This document shows, piece by piece, positions 11,227 through 21,346 of a stretch of 60,365 nucleotides of DNA. Where the stretch lies: contig NW_023501137.1 in the NCBI RefSeq assembly GCF_014066305.1, positions 1-60,365 of the forward strand. The letters are read 5' to 3'. Made by a program: the position numbers and the translations under genes. How positions within the stretch are numbered: the stretch's first letter is position 1; each line of letters begins with the position of its first letter. This DNA is from Letharia columbiana. Its lineage: Eukaryota > Ascomycota > Lecanoromycetes > Lecanorales > Parmeliaceae. A model generated the notes under the pieces. The model was not told the DNA's origin. It saw only the letters and a program-made list of their open reading frames with translations, and did no database searches.

Positions 11227-11781
11227 ATGCCTTCAACAAACTCCACTTCCAGTAATGCCTACACCACCTACTTCGTCCCCGGCTACTCCATATCCCGACA
11301 CATAATGTTCACCGTATGGCTTACCTCGGTGCTTTTTTGTTCCAAATGATATCTCTTCTTGAGTCGCAAGACATGTTCCGAGAGTGGTACCTTTGTGCCA
11401 CCTTCGATACCACTCCCAAACTCTGTCTTGGGACTTGGATTGCATTCTGCCGTAGAAATGCTAACTCGGAAATGTGTCCGATAGCATATACAATACCATC
11501 TCGGTCCTTATGTCTCCGTGCGACCATTCACCTACCAGCAGAGGGAGGGGTATCTGATCAGTAACCCCGGCAGTGCCTTGACCAAGGTCAGCATCCTTCC
11601 TTCAGGATCAGCGGTGAGCATGCTGACGTGTACCCAGAGCCAGATAGAAGACCTTCAATACATGTCCCGGCAATACGAGCAGCAAGAGGCCGAAAGAATG
11701 ATAAGAGCGAGCGGAGCTCTAGACAGGGCTGATGTTTACATCAATCGACCGATACCGGTCCAGCAACGGTATGGACACTGA
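11227..11781 (+). CDS. small three-exon conserved-looking fungal protein
   Basis: A 110-residue protein that is hidden because its exons are short: 11227-11313, 11485-11586 and 11638-11781. Spliced, it reads FVPGYSISRH, then HIQYHLGPYVSVRPFTYQ, then REGYLISNPGSALTK, then SQIEDLQYMSRQYEQQEAER. This layout (PGYGISRH, LGP..VRP, G-REGYLI, PG.PLT..QI.DL, and a Glu/Gln-rich helix) matches a small fungal family I know only as hypothetical proteins; no function is known to me. Intron 1 (11314-11484, 171 nt, GTATGG donor, GCTAAC branch) belongs to the introner-like family described below. Intron 2 (11587-11637, 51 nt, GTCAGC donor, GCTGAC branch) has a length divisible by three and no stop, so retention would add 17 residues. 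Exon lengths sum to whole codons. Confidence rests on the fit of the spliced pattern. Confidence 0.7.
11314..11484 (+). other. introner-like element, intron 1 of the 11227 gene
   Basis: A 171-nt intron, much longer than the usual 50-60 nt here. It shares GAGTCGCAAGACATGTT with GAGTCGCGAGACATGTT in the intron at 16082-16237, and the 3' block GCTAACTCGGAAAT with the related introns. It has a GGTACCTTTGTGCC inverted repeat in the middle, where the 16082 copy has a CCCG/CGGG hairpin. Confidence 0.55.
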
Positions 11782-12873
11782 CCCGGAGCGGTGAAGCGGA
11801 GTTGGTCTGGCAGCTGCGTGTATATTAGACGGCCCAGCCGTACAAGTCCGGAGGAAGCCCTGGTCATCAATCATCATCCAGAGTCATAGCCACTTTGGTA
11901 CATACCCGAACCCGAGCGCGCGATTGCGCTCTCATACCATACGTACCACACACACAACGAACGTACCTATGACTTATACCATCTATATCATACCCGTATG
12001 ACTAGTCTCTCGGTTGTTCCATCGCACCACTCCCCCACACGCTTCTTCATCTTCATGTTCCTAATTAGCTTCATTGGCTATGGCCTGCCCTGTCTTCTTT
12101 CCTCTTTGCTTCCCTTCTTCCTCCAATTCACCTTCTCCTCCCTGGCCCCATTCTGGTCGTTGTGAATCATGCTTGATGGGTGTGGGGTAAACAGGACCTG
12201 CGACGTTGTTCTGAGGTCCAGCGAGCAGGAAGGAAGGAGGGATTGACTGGGCGTCTGGGAAGAGCAACAGTACGCTGACATGCTTCCTGCCTCTGATCGG
12301 TGCCGCAATCAGGGTTTCCTCGTTCGGGCATGTTCAATCCATGATGACACATGATCACCATCAACACCATCCAACACATCACTTCGAGACAACACATCCA
12401 CACATGCTTCAACCCAACACCCACAATCCTACCTCAACACATTCCCACACCCACGCGACGACACCCCAACACACCAGCCCGCCTCCTTCAACCCTCATCA
12501 GACTTCCACACGTAAGCAGCATCGGAAGTAAGATACCACGTCCTCGGCCAGGCTCCCGAACCAACGCGACGTCCGAGAAGCGCCAGGCTCCACCCCCCCG
12601 CGGAAATCTGATGTCCCGGATCGACACGTGCCTTGAGGTCAACGAGTCACTGAAAAGGCACGGGGTACGGGAGTGGACGTCGTGCGTGGAAGGTTTGCTG
12701 CCGAAGTCCACACGTGCCGGACTTTAGAATCTCAATCCTACGTCTCGACCACGAATATCCTTCGGTCTGAGACAAGGCCGAAATCTAGACTGTTCGGTCG
12801 ACAACTTTGTTGATGTTACATTGTAAACGATATATACACCACATGTATACACAACCGCCAACGTCCCGGGCCA
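11782..12873. other. intergenic, no firmly supported gene
   Basis: An open stretch on the minus strand at about 12061-12340 has gene-like composition (PPSFLLAGPQNNVAGPVYP) but no ATG and no convincing upstream exon. The plus-strand frame at 12341-12727 is His/Thr/Pro low complexity. Confidence 0.4.
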
Positions 12874-15067
12874 TCAGCAGGCGCTGACCAACTCATACGC
12901 CACGGCACCCAACCGGACCCCCACCGGCGCGCCCCCCATCTCCGCCGTAAAACTCACCCTGCTCAAACCCCGCCAGCTCCCCTCCTCCATCCGCACGGTC
13001 CGCATCCCCGGCCCCGGCACCGCCACCGTCCGCTCCGTCCCCGACGCCGCACCGATGCCGAACATCTGGACCGTGCAGGTCGCCGTCACTTCGGACGGCG
13101 TGTCGCCGCACGAGAGGGCGAGGGATGTGATGGAGAAGGAGAGGGAGTCGGGGGCGAGGGTGATTTGTTTCGGTTCGGAGGCGGAGAGGGCGAGGAGGTG
13201 GGTCGAGGGCGGGAGGGGGGATGTGGAGTTGGAGGTGGTGGTGGTGAAGGGGGCGAAGGTGGTGAAGTTTAGGCCTTGGAGGATGAGGGGCATGGAGGGT
13301 ATGGGTGGGATTTCGGAGAACTGGTGGTCATAGTGTTAGCGAGATTGTGCACGAAGAGCGGTGGAAGGGACGTACGTTTGTGGTCATGTTTTGGGCGGTT
13401 GTGCCGTTGGTGCAGAGGGGGGAAGTGCTGGTGGTTATTGGCTGGGATATTTGAGAGCTGGACGTAGATGCTGGTAGTGAGATTGAGGTATTTGGCTGTA
13501 TCATTGGTGGAGAGGGTGGTGGTATGGGTGTAGATACCGGAGGTATCGTGGTCGAAGTATTTAATTGTATTATCGGAGGACGAGGGGGAGTAGTAATAAT
13601 AGACCCCACCACCGCAGCCAAAGCCTGAGACGAACCAACGATCGCCGGCGTAATCATGGGAGCCGTAGGTCCACCCAAAGGTGAAACATTCGTAGCATTT
13701 GCCTGAGCCGGCGGCGTTAGAAGGCTCGACCCATCATCCGGGAAGTACTCCATCGTGGGCGAAGACGTTGCATTCGCCAGAGTCGGCGGCGTCAGCAGCG
13801 AGGATCCATCGTCTGGGAAGTATTCTCCTGTCGGAGAAGAAGGCGGAGCCGTAGGTCCAGCTGTTGATGGGAAGACGGTGGCATTGGCCTGCGACGGCGG
13901 TGTCAACAACGACGATAGGGGAAAATATTTTCTGGTTGAGGAAAAGCCAATTGTGGTCGTGCTTATCGGTGTGTCGGTGACGACCGTGTAGAGGAAATAG
14001 CTTGAAAAGTGTCTGTCGGTCTGTTTTGCGAAACCGGATCCTGTAGCTCTGAAGCCGTGTGAGGAGCCTGAGCCGAATGGAAGCGTTTGGTTGCTAGTGT
14101 TGCGGTAGGGATATGGGGCTATGATTGGGGTGCTGGTGATGATTGGCAAGACGAAGGGAGAAGTTCGTTCAGCGACTGGGCTGCTCTGATATTTTGCAGA
14201 AAAGGTTGTTGGTCCAGTCGCAGTAGTGGAGCCCAGATTAGGGATGACAGGCAATGTGGCGTTTGCGATTGGAACCGCACCGCCTGTAGATAGGGGCACC
14301 ACGAGATTCGGTGTAGTCACAAATGGAGGTACAGTGGGAGGCGTAGAAGCGTTGTCAGAGGCTGGTGCAATTGGTGTGTTTGAAAGCTGCGCGTTTGGAG
14401 CAGGGACAGGAGCGATCTGGGGATTCGATGCGTTACTGGGACTCGGACAGCTAGGAACCTGGTTCGCTGTCACCGTCATCCATACTGTCACAGTCGTTAA
14501 CTGCGTTTGCGGAGTCACAGTGACCGTCACTGTTTCTGTCTGCGCCTGAGAAGTTATCGTAATCGTCTCCGGAGCTGGGGTTATAGTGACAGTTTGTGCT
14601 GGCAGAGTAGTCGTCTTTGAAGGCAGTGTAACCGTTTGCTGAGGCGGACATTGATTCCCCGATCCACTCTGACCATTCTCGCCATCCCCATTGCCCTGCT
14701 TTGTATATGGCGATGTAGCGTTCTGATACGGCGCTCCCTCGGTTGGATACGGCTCAACGGCGCTGCTTCCGAAGCTGCTACCGGTGTTGGCAGTGCCCGA
14801 GGGTACAGGGAACCATCCTGAGCCCGTCGCAAAGCTATTACCCAACGGTGTCCTCAAGCTACCGGAGGAAGCCATGCTTGGGTAACTGGTACTCTTAGTC
14901 GGGTTGGGGGAGAAACCCTGAGGTCGGAGTTGGCTAAGAGATTGAAACTTTTCGTCGTTCTTCTTGTTTGGCGCGCCATCGGCCAGCATAGAGAGACATG
15001 TTGCTAGTAGCAGCAGTATGGTAAGGACAGACATCATGGCTCTCCATTGAAGAATTGACGAGAGCAC
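12874..15067 (-). CDS. Ser/Thr/Pro-rich secreted wall-type protein
   Basis: A 712-residue protein in two exons, 13376-15067 and 12874-13320. The intron 13321-13375 (55 nt) has a GTACGT donor, GCTAAC branch and CACCAG acceptor, and joins NMTTN to FSEIPPIPSMPLILQGLNF. An N-terminal signal peptide is visible in MMSVLTILLLLATCLSMLADG. The ATG at 15037 would start directly with it, and the one at 15067 adds ten residues. The body is Ser/Thr/Pro/Asn-rich with many Asn-X-Ser/Thr sites, a threonine-valine block (TVTITPAPETITITSQ and similar) and diverged repeats of YFPDDGSSLLTPP at about 13700-13850. The C-terminal exon encodes a compact domain with two Cys (LSCGDTPSEVTATC) and a final Cys. This looks like a heavily glycosylated cell-wall or extracellular protein. 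No GPI signal is evident. The next gene upstream on the same strand is also secreted. Confidence 0.8.
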
Positions 15068-15712
15068 ATAGGAACGTAATCACAAACAGAACAGAAAAGA
15101 CTGTGATCGATAATGACAAAAAAACCATGAAATCAGCTTGACAGGGTTCAAAGACATTTAGATAGGAGAATCGCATCAAAGGCTCCGACCATGATCCTTT
15201 CATCTGACATAGGTAGCAACAGCATTGGTTCCTCGCGCACGTATCACGAACTACCCGAATGGTGAAGGGCACGCTCCGTACCTCTCCTTGGATTTGCATG
15301 TGCATAACCCTCATGACGCTTGGAGCGCATAAGTGGATGAAGATGTTACAGGACAGATGACGAAACACTGGTTTGGCAAATGTCTGTGGGGAAATGGGAA
15401 GGAGAGTCAAAGCACATTTTGAAGCGACGCCAGCGCCAATTGTGGCTGCTGTGGCTCGGAAGCTACAAAAGTGGAGCTTTTTGGCAGTCTGGTTAGGGGC
15501 GTAAATTGTTTCCACCCATGCTTTCGAGATATTCCTGCATCAACAATCTATCATGAATTTAGCTTGAGCATGTACTATTCTACTGTGGAGCAATGAGGCT
15601 TGCGCCTAGCCAAAGGGCGCGCAATAAAGGGGGTTTATGGAAGAAGATAAGTCCACCATGATTCGACACCAACGATCCAGTCCAGACCAGAGAATAGTGA
15701 CCCGCACCACTT
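15068..15712. other. intergenic between two secreted-protein genes
   Basis: A minus-strand open frame at 14934-15515 overlaps the start of the wall-protein gene and has no features of its own. I see nothing else. Confidence 0.5.
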
Positions 15713-17870
15713 CTACTCTTGCGAGGAACGCTCCAGCTGCGCTGCACACGTGTTGTTGGACCAACCCAGGCTCAGGTTGTCCATGTACCAGTCAACGGGC
15801 GTGGTTCCAACCGTCGCGATGATTTGAAGCCCCGTCAAACCGCGGAAGCCGTCAGCAAACTCCACTAACGCCAAAGAGCAATTCTTCATTCCTGGGCAGG
15901 GGGCTTGGGTAAATCCCTGAGTAATGACACTGAATATAGACCAGTTCTGATAGCCTTTGACCATGATGCTGCAGTCTTCGGGGCCAGGATTGGTGCAGCC
16001 AAGATAAGCTGAGTAGGCATCGATCCAGTAGGCACTATCCGATGCCCTCGGTCCACTACCAATCTCACCAGACATTTCGACCTATAAGATTTCCGGGTCA
16101 GCATTCCATCTTCAAGGCGAAAAACCGAGCAATGACAGAGCCCGAACGGGTACCGAGAGTCTTTTGCTCGCGAAACATGTCTCGCGACTCGTAGTGTGGT
16201 CCAGGATAAGAGAGATTTGCTCCAAGAATCTACATACCCCCGCGTCTGGTGAACCGGTCGCCCCTGTCCCGTCCGCGCGATATACTGCGAGCTGTGGAGG
16301 CGAGATAGGTGGAAAAGGATCAGATGGAGGAGGAACGTATCCGAAGTACTCTTGGAAGAATAGCTTATGGTAGGGATTGAAGATAGGAGGGATATCTGTG
16401 TCCTACACAGATTTTGGAGTTAGCGTTTTTCCTTCAAGGCAGAGTCTCGAGCCAGAAGAGAGCTCGAAGGGGTGTTAAGAGCGTCTTTGCTCCTGGAACA
16501 TTGTTTTGCAACCCGAAAGTGCTTCAATAAAGGAAGACGTGGGCTCAGAAGATATACATACCCCAGGACCTGCCGAAAAAGCTGGTAAATCGTCGAAGTC
16601 TATCATGAACTGAGCGGATGCATCACCACATGAAGAGGCAATGGCAGTGGCCGCGGTTCTCGAGGCTGTCGAAGTGTTTGAATACAAGGCATGGCTCGTG
16701 GTCAGCTGAGCTCCAGACGACGAAGACGTGCTTGTTGGGAAGGGAGTAGGGATCGGGTCCCACGCATAGACGCCGACCGTAGTGGTTGCACCCGTGGGAG
16801 AACTGGATTCTGTTTGCACTGGGCTAGAAAAGGTGCTAGAGGTCGCTTGAAAACGTGTTAGTTGATGCTCAGTTCACAGCCTGGGGAGCTTACGAGAAGA
16901 TTTTGGCTCAGATTGTAGTGCTGTCGCTGTGACTGGGACAGCAATTGGTGATGTATCTGAAGATGACGGAAATGTGCCATCATAGTTGTTGGTCCAGGAG
17001 ACAGCCACACCATCGATGGTTGCGACGACGATATCTGTAACATCCCTAGCCTTGATTTGATGGGTTGCGTTGCCAGGAGAAAAAGACACAATACCGGAAG
17101 TTGGAATAATGACTGATCCAATAGCAAGGGATTTGACCGTGATCAACGTCGACATGCTCGAGTTCCAACCGTGAGATGCAAGTCCAGTGTACGCTCCGGC
17201 TGAGGCAAAAGCAGTGAAACTGGCCAGCGTCTGGGTTTCGGTACGAGTTTCGGTAACTGTCTTAGTGGAGGAAAGAGTCAAGTAGCTTGTGACGGGAGTG
17301 ATCTCGACGGGAGGAGCAACATAGCCGGGAGGAACTGGCTGCAGAGTGACGATCTGAGTGCTAGTGATCAGGGAAGCCGAAGCTGGTGGTGTTGCACCGA
17401 GCCAGGTCGTGGTACCATTGTCCTCGATGAAAGAGTAAGCTGCTTGACCTTCGACTGGCGAGGAAGCCTGGATGACGCTGATGACCTGAGTGGAGATTAC
17501 GGAGGCGGTGACGGTCGTTGTGATTGCAGTCGAAGTTACTTGTGCAGCTCCGTTGACCATAGCTTTGATGTCCGCAGTGGCCATTGGCCCATTGCCAAGA
17601 GCGTAGATTGTCTCGGTAGTTGGCGAAGCAGGTACGGTGACAAATACCGTTGACAGGGGGCTGCAAGAGCCGTTTCTGGAGATTCGAGGTCAGTGTCACT
17701 CGTCGCAGGTAAGTTACACAACGCGTGATCCTTCCACAGAAAGTTTCAACGAGGACGTGATGTCCTCATACAGTGGGCTAAGGATATCGATATCGTGCTG
17801 AGGATACTTACTCTGCAGTGGCAGCAGCAGCACTGATGCCAACCAGGAGGAGTGGCTTAAGAGAACGCAT
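15713..17870 (-). CDS. secreted Thr-rich protein with conserved fungal C-terminal domain
   Basis: A 552-residue protein in five exons: 17812-17870, 16894-17675, 16562-16845, 16238-16402 and 15713-16081. Signal peptide MRSLKPLLLVGISAAAATA. Residues 20 to about 350 are Ser/Thr/Val-rich (TETIYALGNG, TVTASVISTQVISVIQ). From FMIDFDDLPAFSAGPG onward there is a globular domain: NPYHKLFFQEYFGYVPPPSD, then LAVYRADGTGATGSPDAG, then SDSAYWIDAYSAYLGC, four Cys in pairs, and WYMDNLSLGWSNNTCA near the end. I recall this domain from many fungal surface proteins, annotated as a domain of unknown function (DUF7371, from memory and unverified). It has a jelly-roll, ligand-binding look, but no activity is known to me. 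Introns 3 (16403-16561) and 4 (16082-16237) are related to each other in sequence. Intron 1 (17676-17811) also holds a GAGGAC/GTCCTC hairpin. Confidence 0.85.
16082..16237 (-). other. introner-like element, intron 4 of the 15713 gene
   Basis: A 156-nt intron. In gene sense it starts GTATGTAGATTCTTGGAG, contains the inverted pair GAGTC...GACTC around GCGAGACATGTTTCGC and then CCCG/CGGG, and ends with GCTGACCCGGAAAT before TTATAG. These blocks recur in five other introns of the window. Confidence 0.65.
16403..16561 (-). other. introner-like element, intron 3 of the 15713 gene
   Basis: A 159-nt intron sharing with intron 4 of the same gene the blocks GAGCAAA-GAC, GCTCT...GCTCGAG, GCCTTGAAG and the branch block GCTAACTCCAAAAT, in the same order and spacing. 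Confidence 0.6.
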
Positions 17871-18601
17871 CTTGGTAAGGAGGCAAGTGGTAAATAATCT
17901 AGGAAAGATGGCTGTACTTTGCTGATACAACGAGTGTGATTGACTTCTTGACGCAAACGAGTGTAGGTAGATGTGATTGAAAAAGAAGGTGAGGTGATGC
18001 TGGTGTCGAAAGTTTTAAGGAGTTCCGTTATTTTTGTTGATCAAAGCAACCGCGCTAGTGCTGGCCAGTAACGGCTATTCACAGCTATGGTAAGAGCGGC
18101 CTGCAAATATCGCGCATACTGGCGTGAGTGAATTCTTTGACACTCCACTGGAGTAGAGTCCCTCTATGCATGACTTTTGATAAACTCTCTTACAATTTTA
18201 CACACGGGGCGGAAAGGATTTCAATCATGAAGTGCTCTCATACAGAATAACACTGACATGCTTTTTGTAAGAATCTTTTTAGCAAGCATTGTGTTGCAAT
18301 TCGATACCAACCATATATGGGATATGAAACATGGGTATTTGTGATGTTGGGGGGAGCCTTGGGTTGGCTATATCCCAGCCATCAGCGACGGTATAAGGAG
18401 AGTCTGCCAATCTTGTCAACCGAACATAGGATCGGCCCTCCTACCACGATGCCGGGTGTGGCAAATAGTCCTCGATTCTAGAATTGCGTACAGGCAGAAT
18501 ATCCCTGGATTAGATGGGGTTCAAGCAGAGCAAAAGGAATTATCCGAATGGTTTAGTATGGTTTTGTAGGATTGGGGTTACATTTACGTAGGTTGGTAAA
18601 G
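17871..18601. other. intergenic, no gene seen
   Basis: Promoter of the 15713 gene on the left and 3' flank of the 18602 gene on the right. Nothing else recognised. Confidence 0.5.
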
Positions 18602-19807
18602 CTATTCTGACGCGCTGGCTATCTCTCCCTCGTGCAGGAATTCATTTAGATCTCTCATTGAACATGACGTGCCAGAAGAGGTGCTCCCATCGCTCTCGAG
18701 CTTCTTCGAATTGGGAGAAGCCTCTGCAATCAACGGCGAATTGTATACAGTCGTCCCCGAGGTTGACGTCCTGTTTCTTGTTTGACCTGATTCTGAGAAT
18801 CGGAGAGAATGGCGAGGACCCAATTCTGTAGAAGGACAGTAGTCGGTGCTTTCCATGGGCAGGTCTTCGTCTGAGCATTCAATCGCGATCAGCGGCTCTG
18901 ATCTGGTGGTTGTCTGAGCATGATTGGTGGAATCCTGTGAAGCCTCAGCACTGGTCAGGATTTGTTCTCTTCCTGCTGATGCTCTCGATGGAGCTTCGTT
19001 GTCGGGAGCCTGCTGTCCAAGGGAAAGCCCACTGCCCTGAATCATCGTCGTGATCTGGGTACGTCGACTTAGCTGGCTCGAGTCCCTGGAGATGCTAGAA
19101 GCAGCACGTTGATAATCCAGACGTTTCCCAGTACCTTCACTCAAAGCAAAGATTGACGACCGGCTGCGCCTTCCCGAACGAAAGACTCTCCATCGTTTGA
19201 TGACAAATTCCTTGACAGGCTGAACAAAGACGGGATGATCTTCTGATCTCAACACGGGCTCTAGTGACCAACGGTGACCATCATCACTTACAGTTCGCAC
19301 TCGCAGGCCGCGCATCGCTTTGAGAACGTTCTTCTGCTCGACCCTACCATATGGGTTTAATGCCTCTGATCGGGGACCAGAAAGCCCAGTTAGAACTCGA
19401 TGTGAAGAAGCTGACTTCAAGCGGCGTCGGTAGCGTGAAGGTAAAAAGCGACGTCGTTCAGGCTCCTCTCCAGATAGCTCGCTATGACGGCGCCGTTTCG
19501 TGTCAATGCTCTCCTTGGCGGCTCCGTCTTCTCTCTGTCTCAAACGTCGGTTGAGTGAGACTTGTTCTGCTAGAAGTGATTCTCGTGACAGCGCATCATC
19601 TCTCTCAGGCCACAATGACGCAGTTGAATTGTTGCGAGCTTGATGGCCAAATGCTGGTGAATGCTTCCATTGCGTGTGCTGTCTCAAACTGCTCACAAGT
19701 CTTGTATTGAGCCAATTGTCATCATTCTGATTCGTTTTGTGGTCACAGGTAAGGGGCAATGTCAGGGTGTCCATGTTTTGTGGTGTTGGGAAACTTCGCG
19801 CAAGCAT
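18602..19807 (-). CDS. basic Ser/Arg-rich protein of unknown function
   Basis: An intronless 401-residue frame, not recognised. It has no signal peptide or membrane segment. Residues about 75-135 are very basic (ESIDTKRRRHSELSGEEPER, RRRFLPSRYRRRLKS), suggesting nuclear location. The best-ordered stretch is about residues 150-230: NPYGRVEQKNVLKAMRGL, a Trp-containing HRWSLEPVLRSEDHPVFV, and VIKRWRVFRSGRRSRSSIFA. The remainder is Ser/Thr-rich and acidic at the end (EFLHEGEIASASE). Two in-frame ATGs compete, MLARSF at 19807 and MDTLTL at 19774. The length, even codon use and absence of stops support a real gene; function is unknown. Confidence 0.6.
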   Translation of the reverse strand: MLARSFPTPQNMDTLTLPLTCDHKTNQNDDNWLNTRLVSSLRQHTQWKHSPAFGHQARNNSTASLWPERDDALSRESLLAEQVSLNRRLRQREDGAAKESIDTKRRRHSELSGEEPERRRFLPSRYRRRLKSASSHRVLTGLSGPRSEALNPYGRVEQKNVLKAMRGLRVRTVSDDGHRWSLEPVLRSEDHPVFVQPVKEFVIKRWRVFRSGRRSRSSIFALSEGTGKRLDYQRAASSISRDSSQLSRRTQITTMIQGSGLSLGQQAPDNEAPSRASAGREQILTSAEASQDSTNHAQTTTRSEPLIAIECSDEDLPMESTDYCPSTELGPRHSLRFSESGQTRNRTSTSGTTVYNSPLIAEASPNSKKLESDGSTSSGTSCSMRDLNEFLHEGEIASASE

Positions 19808-21346
19808 TTGTACAGAGATTATCTGCGCAAGAACACACTTCCACAGATCGTCATCGCTCGCCAGTCCGGTTGGTTCTCGTGCGTCCCAAGAAGAGAGACA
19901 TAGAACAAAGGCTACCCACTAGAATCAGCATAACATTAGGGGCTGCAACCGCACAAGGTTGGACAGTATTCTCACACGTCTTATTCCCAGGCAGGTTCGT
20001 AGACATCCAGCTCCAATCACGCCAGTCTACCACTTCCTTGTGTATTATATCCAACACACTGTGGCCCATGTGGGAGCGTAGGCCAGGATATGCCTCTTGC
20101 AATATAGTTAAAGCAGCATATGCAGTCGATGGATCATCGCTCGAGGTAGTGATTTAGTCGTTGTTGATAGCCAAGAAAGGTCTAGCCATATACAAGGACA
20201 CGTGGTTGTGTAGTCGTTCCGCGGGGGGATTCGCCGCAGTTCCTCAGTTGTGAGTCCGAGGCCGATGTACTCTACTGCTATGCCACAGGGATTGGGTTCT
20301 TGAAAGCTGGATTGTCGCAGAGTGATAGCATAGGTATTCGGTAAGGGTTCGGAAATAGATAAGGAATGCTGAAAGGTGAGAGGAAAGAATTTTGGTTGTT
20401 AAAATCATCATGTCTGGAAGAAAGGTCTAAGGTATCTATCTACTCTATGTACTGCGATGGCTCCTGCCAACTAGGTACTTTACCCACGAGCATCCTCAGC
20501 TACTTTGCGATCCCAGATCGAGCGACGTACATTAGCGCCTTTAGCTACAGCAAGGTATTTGTAATTGCTTAAACAAAAGCCCCTCAAACACTAGCGGATC
20601 TGTGGTTTGAAGCTCTCCTTGCAGTATAAAGGCCCGTGAATGTTGGGGTGGATGCCACATTACTTTGTGCATAACTTCTAAATTACACTAATTGCTGCAC
20701 TATGATGCAGTGGCTAGCATAATCTCAATGGTGGATTGGGTCTTGAATGGTTTCGCTTCCTAGAGCCAATCAACTTGCGAACAGTATCTTCTGCCACACA
20801 AATTTTGCCAATCATAGGCCCCTAGGTTCTACTCAAACCCTGGGCCTGGGTCCGGTTCGGTGGTCCCCAAGTATGCAGCCAGCCGAGGATAACCAGGTCC
20901 TGGTACAACTCAGATCAGACATCAGCGCTTCTGTACATCAACGAGGAAAGCTCGATCAGTGTACTTCAATGTTCAGATAAGAGGCCATATGTCGAGTGGC
21001 CTGAGCGTTCAAGAAGGTTTTGCGTTCTCGTCGTGGCGTAGAATCTGGAACAGCAGCCTTCTCCTGCCGGAGGCCGAGATGAACATTCTCGGCCATAGGG
21101 GCCACACCCACACAATTGCAACATCGGCTGAATACATAAGCGACGGGTCTCATGGCGTTGTCGAGTTTTGCGGGCATATTCGGCGGCATCTTAGATAATG
21201 CCGTCTGTCCCGATTGCATCTTGCGTATTATGTCCGCAAAAATGAGTCCCCACTTTCAACAATGGATGGAAGTGTGGATTCTAGCCAGTTTATGAAGCAG
21301 CTGCAGGCCAGAGACGCGAGTCCACCACCTCACATATGCTGAGTAT
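19808..21346. other. 1.5-kb region without a supported gene
   Basis: Only short frames on both strands (for example 20956-21219) without introns, family motifs or consistent composition. Confidence 0.5.

Noticed and set aside
12061..12340. Minus-strand open stretch with gene-like composition
   Set aside because: No ATG in frame after the upstream stop at about 12340 and no convincing acceptor for an upstream exon. It could be the last exon of an unseen gene, so it is left unannotated.
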